This document shows, one piece after another, positions 61,399-64,000 of a DNA stretch of 64,000 nucleotides (position 1 is the stretch's first letter; every line of letters begins with the position of its first letter). The translations under genes and the position numbers were made by a program. Origin of the DNA: Candidatus Hydrogenedentota bacterium (GTDB lineage: Bacteria > Hydrogenedentota > Hydrogenedentia > Hydrogenedentales > SLHB01). The notes beneath the pieces were generated by a model that ran no database searches, was not told where the DNA came from, and saw only the letters and a program-made list of their open reading frames with translations. The stretch spans positions 62,001-126,000 of the forward strand of contig JAKPDK010000152.1 in the NCBI GenBank assembly GCA_029552745.1, written 5' to 3'.

Positions 61399-62217
61399 GT
61401 GAACAATTTCAGAACGCTATTAGTTGCCGCGCTAATAAGTGCGGTAGCCTTGTCGGCGTCGGCGACTTACGCCCCGCCGGAAGCACCGTGGGTGCCGGGA
61501 GACCCGGGGGCAGAGTACAACTTGTATGAAATATACAATGTGTTGTACGCGCCTTTGGTCCCTGTGACCAACGCGGATTTGGATGGGTTGCGGGTGCCGT
61601 GGGAACTTTTCGATCCATCAGCCTTCGGGGAATTTGATTCGATTTCCCTGGTTGGCGTTTGGCGAAATGCCTGGATGGAAGAGAACTTTGGATATTACAC
61701 AGTGAATCCGGATGATTCATTAAACTATTTCTATGTGTTTTCCATCCCAGGCATAACAACTCTGAATCCGACAAGCGCCGATATTAGAGGCGATGGATAT
61801 CAGTTTGAGTTTATGCCGGAAGGCACCATTGGCTTCTTTAACAATTCGATGATCTATGGTGACGATTTAACGTCGACTTCACCTACCGCATGGGGGCCTC
61901 TCCATTCGGAGGCTGGCCGCAACAACTATTACAACCCGTATGCAACAGACCCACCTTACATGGGCGGTTCGTTGTCCACCTGGCCTAACATGTATTCGGA
62001 GACCCACTTCTTAATCCTTCAAACGCCGGACCCTGACGTATTCTTGCTGGCGTTAGAAGATTTGCCCTATGGTCACTTGGCAAGTCACCGTGATTACAAC
62101 GATTTGCTGGTTGAGTTACGAATTAATCGCGAGGTGGTTCCTGAGCCAGCGTCCATGAGCCTGTTAGCTTTGGGTGTTGCAGGTCTACTTCTCAGAAGGT
62201 TTAAGCGAGTTCGCTGA
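61399..62217 (+). CDS. PEP-CTERM sorting-signal protein
   Basis: A 272-residue exported protein with a signal peptide (NNFRTLLVAALISAVALSASA) and a C-terminal PEP-CTERM signal: VPEPASM, a hydrophobic helix (LLALGVAGLLL) and basic RRFKRVR end. Such signals are cut by exosortase, which is not in this window. The mature part is Tyr/Pro/Asp-rich with no recognised domain; these proteins often sit in the envelope or extracellular matrix. I chose the GTG at 61399, which has AGGAG seven bases upstream, over the ATG at 61384, where GGGATG leaves no room for a ribosome-binding site. It is preceded by the sigma54 promoter and followed by a strong hairpin. Confidence 0.85.
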   Translation: MNNFRTLLVAALISAVALSASATYAPPEAPWVPGDPGAEYNLYEIYNVLYAPLVPVTNADLDGLRVPWELFDPSAFGEFDSISLVGVWRNAWMEENFGYYTVNPDDSLNYFYVFSIPGITTLNPTSADIRGDGYQFEFMPEGTIGFFNNSMIYGDDLTSTSPTAWGPLHSEAGRNNYYNPYATDPPYMGGSLSTWPNMYSETHFLILQTPDPDVFLLALEDLPYGHLASHRDYNDLLVELRINREVVPEPASMSLLALGVAGLLLRRFKRVR

Positions 62218-62245
62218 AGCATTTTATACTCTTAGGAGATTACAT

Positions 62246-62279
62246 TGTGCGGCGTCTCTCGGCGCCGCACATGCATTTT
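62246..62279 (+). terminator. Intrinsic terminator after the PEP-CTERM gene
   Basis: TGTGCGGCG (62246-62254) pairs perfectly with CGCCGCACA (62263-62271), a nine-pair GC-rich stem with an eight-base loop. The tail TGCATTTTG has a short T run. Position 29 bases past the stop fits. Confidence 0.7.
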
Positions 62280-62303
62280 GGGGGTAGCCTAAACCTAAGA
62301 GAT

Positions 62304-63200
62304 TTACAGTAGACCAAGTTCATCAAGCTGACGTTTGAATTCTTTTTTTTCTGTAGTGGTCAATTCCCTTTGGGGAGGTCGCACGCTTCCAGCTTCAAAA
62401 CCGCGCAATCGTAACCCCTCTTTGTAATAAGCAACCATTGCGCCGTAATGAAACACCCGAGTGGCCCTTGTCAATAGCTTCTGATGTTGTAGGGCTTTTT
62501 TGAAATCACCTTTTTTGACGGCGTTGAAAATTGAGAGGAAAACCTCCGGAATGACATTTGCCGTGCTTGAAACCGACCCGCGGGCTCCGCCCATGAGTGC
62601 ATGAAATGTAAACTCGTCGCACCCGTTAATGACGACAAAATCATCTCGCGTTTCTATAATCATCTGGTTTTGTGCTTGTAAAACGCCCCCGCTGTCTTTG
62701 ATGCCCACAATGTTCTCTATCTCGTTTGCCAGCTTTGCCACTAGAGCGGGAGACAACACATTCTTGGCACAACTTGGGAGGTTGTACAAGAGGACAGGGA
62801 AACCAGGGACGGCCTCGGCAACCGCTTTATAGTAATTCCAAAGGGCATTTTCGTCATAGGAATAAAAGCCGGGTGCAACCACCCCTGCGGCATAAGCGCC
62901 GATAGAGGCGGCATGTTCTGTAAGTTGACACGTGGATGACAAGTCTAGGCACCCGGTATGAGCGATTACCTTAATCCGTTCTCCAGCGGATTTGAGAATT
63001 GTCTCCAGCAACTTCTTGCGCTCTTCGAGGGTCATAAGTAAGCCTTCTCCGGTTGTACCGCAAAGAAAGACTCCATGCACCCCTTGTTGGGCGAGCCGCG
63101 ACGCGAGAGACACAGCGCGGTCGTAGTCTACCGTCTTTCCACCTTTGGTAAACGGTGTCAACATGGCAGGAATTACGCCTTCTAGCTCAAACTTTTTCAT
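62304..63200 (-). CDS. DapA/NanA-family aldolase
   Basis: A 298-residue TIM-barrel enzyme of the dihydrodipicolinate synthase/N-acetylneuraminate lyase family, which forms a Schiff base with pyruvate. GTTGE (48-52), Tyr139 in LLYNLP and the Schiff-base Lys168 in GIKDSGG are all in place. GVIPAMLTPF at the start and the absence of other lysine genes suggest a catabolic keto-acid aldolase rather than DapA, but sequence alone does not decide. AAGGAG lies upstream of the ATG. Confidence 0.87.
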   Translation of the reverse strand: MKKFELEGVIPAMLTPFTKGGKTVDYDRAVSLASRLAQQGVHGVFLCGTTGEGLLMTLEERKKLLETILKSAGERIKVIAHTGCLDLSSTCQLTEHAASIGAYAAGVVAPGFYSYDENALWNYYKAVAEAVPGFPVLLYNLPSCAKNVLSPALVAKLANEIENIVGIKDSGGVLQAQNQMIIETRDDFVVINGCDEFTFHALMGGARGSVSSTANVIPEVFLSIFNAVKKGDFKKALQHQKLLTRATRVFHYGAMVAYYKEGLRLRGFEAGSVRPPQRELTTTEKKEFKRQLDELGLL

Positions 63201-63291
63201 TTGGTATAAACTCCTTAGATATTTCGTAAGAGATTCTGACGTTTTTTACAGCAATAGCAGCAACACCTGAAATAGAAATTCCCAAAAAACA

Positions 63292-63320
63292 AGTATATGC
63301 CGTTTGTTTGGGTTTTACAA
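63292..63320 (-). promoter_or_regulatory. Probable promoter of the aldolase gene
   Basis: On the minus strand TTGTAA (63315-63320) and TATACT (63292-63297) are separated by 17 bases. Transcription would start near 63285, about 85 bases before the ATG at 63200. Confidence 0.58.
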
Positions 63321-63363
63321 TTTTTCACGAGAAATATTTAAAATAAATGACCGTCATGAGACG

Positions 63364-64000
63364 TTATTGCGGGGAAGTGAAATAAAGGTCTCCAAAGAGT
63401 TCCGGTCGATGGAAGTTTAGTTCTTCAGCCAAAGGTTGCCACGAAGCCCAGTGGGGTTGGCTCACATGTTCCGCACACTTGTAGAAATTGCCTTTCCAGC
63501 AGCTTCCCTCAATCGGGCCCAGCTTGCCTACAAAGTGTTCCAAGATGGATAAAGGCAGTGAATACTGGATTGTCCAGATTGTGGGCTCAATAATTTCGCT
63601 ATCGTCTGGTGGCTCAAGAGAGTGATAAATCTCAATTTTTTCCGCTAATTCCTTGGGAACCGGTGTCGCTTTTGCTAACCCAGACGGCGTTCGTGTCGGA
63701 TCTTCGACGTATGAGATAAGCATCACGCCGGCGCAGTTTGTTTCGAAATTGAAATATCCCCTAGTCTTCTGGGGTTTGACAAAAAACTCGACGCACGAAT
63801 CCAAATACACGGGGTCCTGGTAGTTTCTATGCTGGGCTCGCACATAGCAGTCATGCACAAGAAAGGCTAGATGGAGGGCGTCGGCTGAATACAACATACG
63901 TACCATCGTTTTAGGCCTGTGAGGGCTGCTTGCGGCGTGGAAGTGGCAAATCTCCGTAATTTCCCCTTGGCCCCATTCTGACGAAAAAAACGGGCTGCCT
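63364..64000 (-). CDS. CBM9-like carbohydrate-binding protein, 3' part
   Basis: The frame stays open to the window edge, so the gene starts beyond 64000; the ATG at 63906 is internal in my reading because SPFFSSEWGQGEI upstream already looks like the start of the domain. The visible 211 residues resemble the family 9 carbohydrate-binding (CBM9_1-like) domain, with TMVRMLYSADALHLAFLVHD, LDSCVEFFVKP, YFNFETNCAGVM and a final W..W pattern. Proteins of this type bind xylan or other glycans, or act as modules of secreted enzymes. The upstream part and any signal peptide are not visible. Confidence 0.72.
   Translation of the reverse strand, partial: GSPFFSSEWGQGEITEICHFHAASSPHRPKTMVRMLYSADALHLAFLVHDCYVRAQHRNYQDPVYLDSCVEFFVKPQKTRGYFNFETNCAGVMLISYVEDPTRTPSGLAKATPVPKELAEKIEIYHSLEPPDDSEIIEPTIWTIQYSLPLSILEHFVGKLGPIEGSCWKGNFYKCAEHVSQPHWASWQPLAEELNFHRPELFGDLYFTSPQ

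Noticed and set aside
1-64000. CRISPR arrays, insertion sequences, prophage or attachment sites
   Set aside because: No repeat-spacer pattern, transposase, integrase or phage gene seen on either strand.

Overview
The window looks like a chromosomal stretch of an uncultivated or little-studied Gram-negative bacterium of the Planctomycetota/Verrucomicrobiota/Lentisphaerota type or a neighbouring candidate phylum (Hydrogenedentota or Sumerlaeota are my best guesses; this is inference only). The reasons are a prepilin-like protein with the H-X9-DG signature, a PEP-CTERM protein, a Tat-exported formylglycine sulfatase, and many secreted carbohydrate-active enzymes (GH78, GH127, GH42-like, heparinase II/III-like, CBM9-like). 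Base composition is mid-range and even. I see no insertion sequence, phage or CRISPR array. There is one tRNA, tRNA-Leu(CAA).

Layout. 1-5.5 kb (+): end of an Eis-like acetyltransferase, tRNA-Leu, then a coupled ArnT-like/ArnC-like/ArnB-like set plus a methyltransferase, which suggests a sugar made by a PLP aminotransferase, loaded on a polyprenyl carrier and transferred outside. 15.0-5.6 kb (-): a consensus promoter, a MerR-type-HTH/receiver regulator, a 1211-residue hybrid histidine kinase, a heterodimeric ABC exporter and an aldo/keto reductase. 20.7-15.1 kb (-): JAMM-DinG helicase fusion, glucose-6-phosphate isomerase, TPR membrane protein. 20.7-25.2 kb (+): GT2, polyprenyl diphosphate synthase, GH42-like protein. 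25.3-26.6 kb (+): promoter, cobalamin riboswitch and an H-X9-DG prepilin-like gene, convergent with a GH78-L,D-transpeptidase fusion (29.5-26.6 kb). 29.5-34.6 kb (+): esterase, GT-C-like membrane protein, heparinase II/III-like protein.

34.6-42.8 kb: RlmI-like rRNA methyltransferase (-); a MacA/MacB-type efflux operon (+); a DJ-1-family protein and a sugar isomerase (+); a UDP-sugar epimerase (-). 42.8-43.3 kb is an intergenic region with tandem hairpins. 43.3-49.2 kb: a GH127 enzyme carrying an inserted, apparently circularly permuted domain; a PAS histidine kinase; a sulfatase. 49.3-52.8 kb (+): MiaB, MtaB-like and LarE-like genes, all sulfur transfer. 56.9-52.9 kb (-): dehydrogenase, small membrane protein, ceramidase-like protein and membrane protein in one coupled operon.

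57.1-62.3 kb is the region I find most coherent. It holds a degenerate GGDEF protein, a receiver/pseudo-histidine kinase that lacks the phospho-acceptor His, and a sigma54 enhancer-binding protein whose receiver has Glu in place of the phospho-acceptor Asp. Directly downstream a near-consensus -24/-12 promoter precedes a PEP-CTERM protein gene. The known PrsK/PrsR-RpoN control of PEP-CTERM proteins makes a local, non-canonical version of that switch plausible. The window ends with a DapA-family aldolase and a CBM9-like gene cut by the edge.
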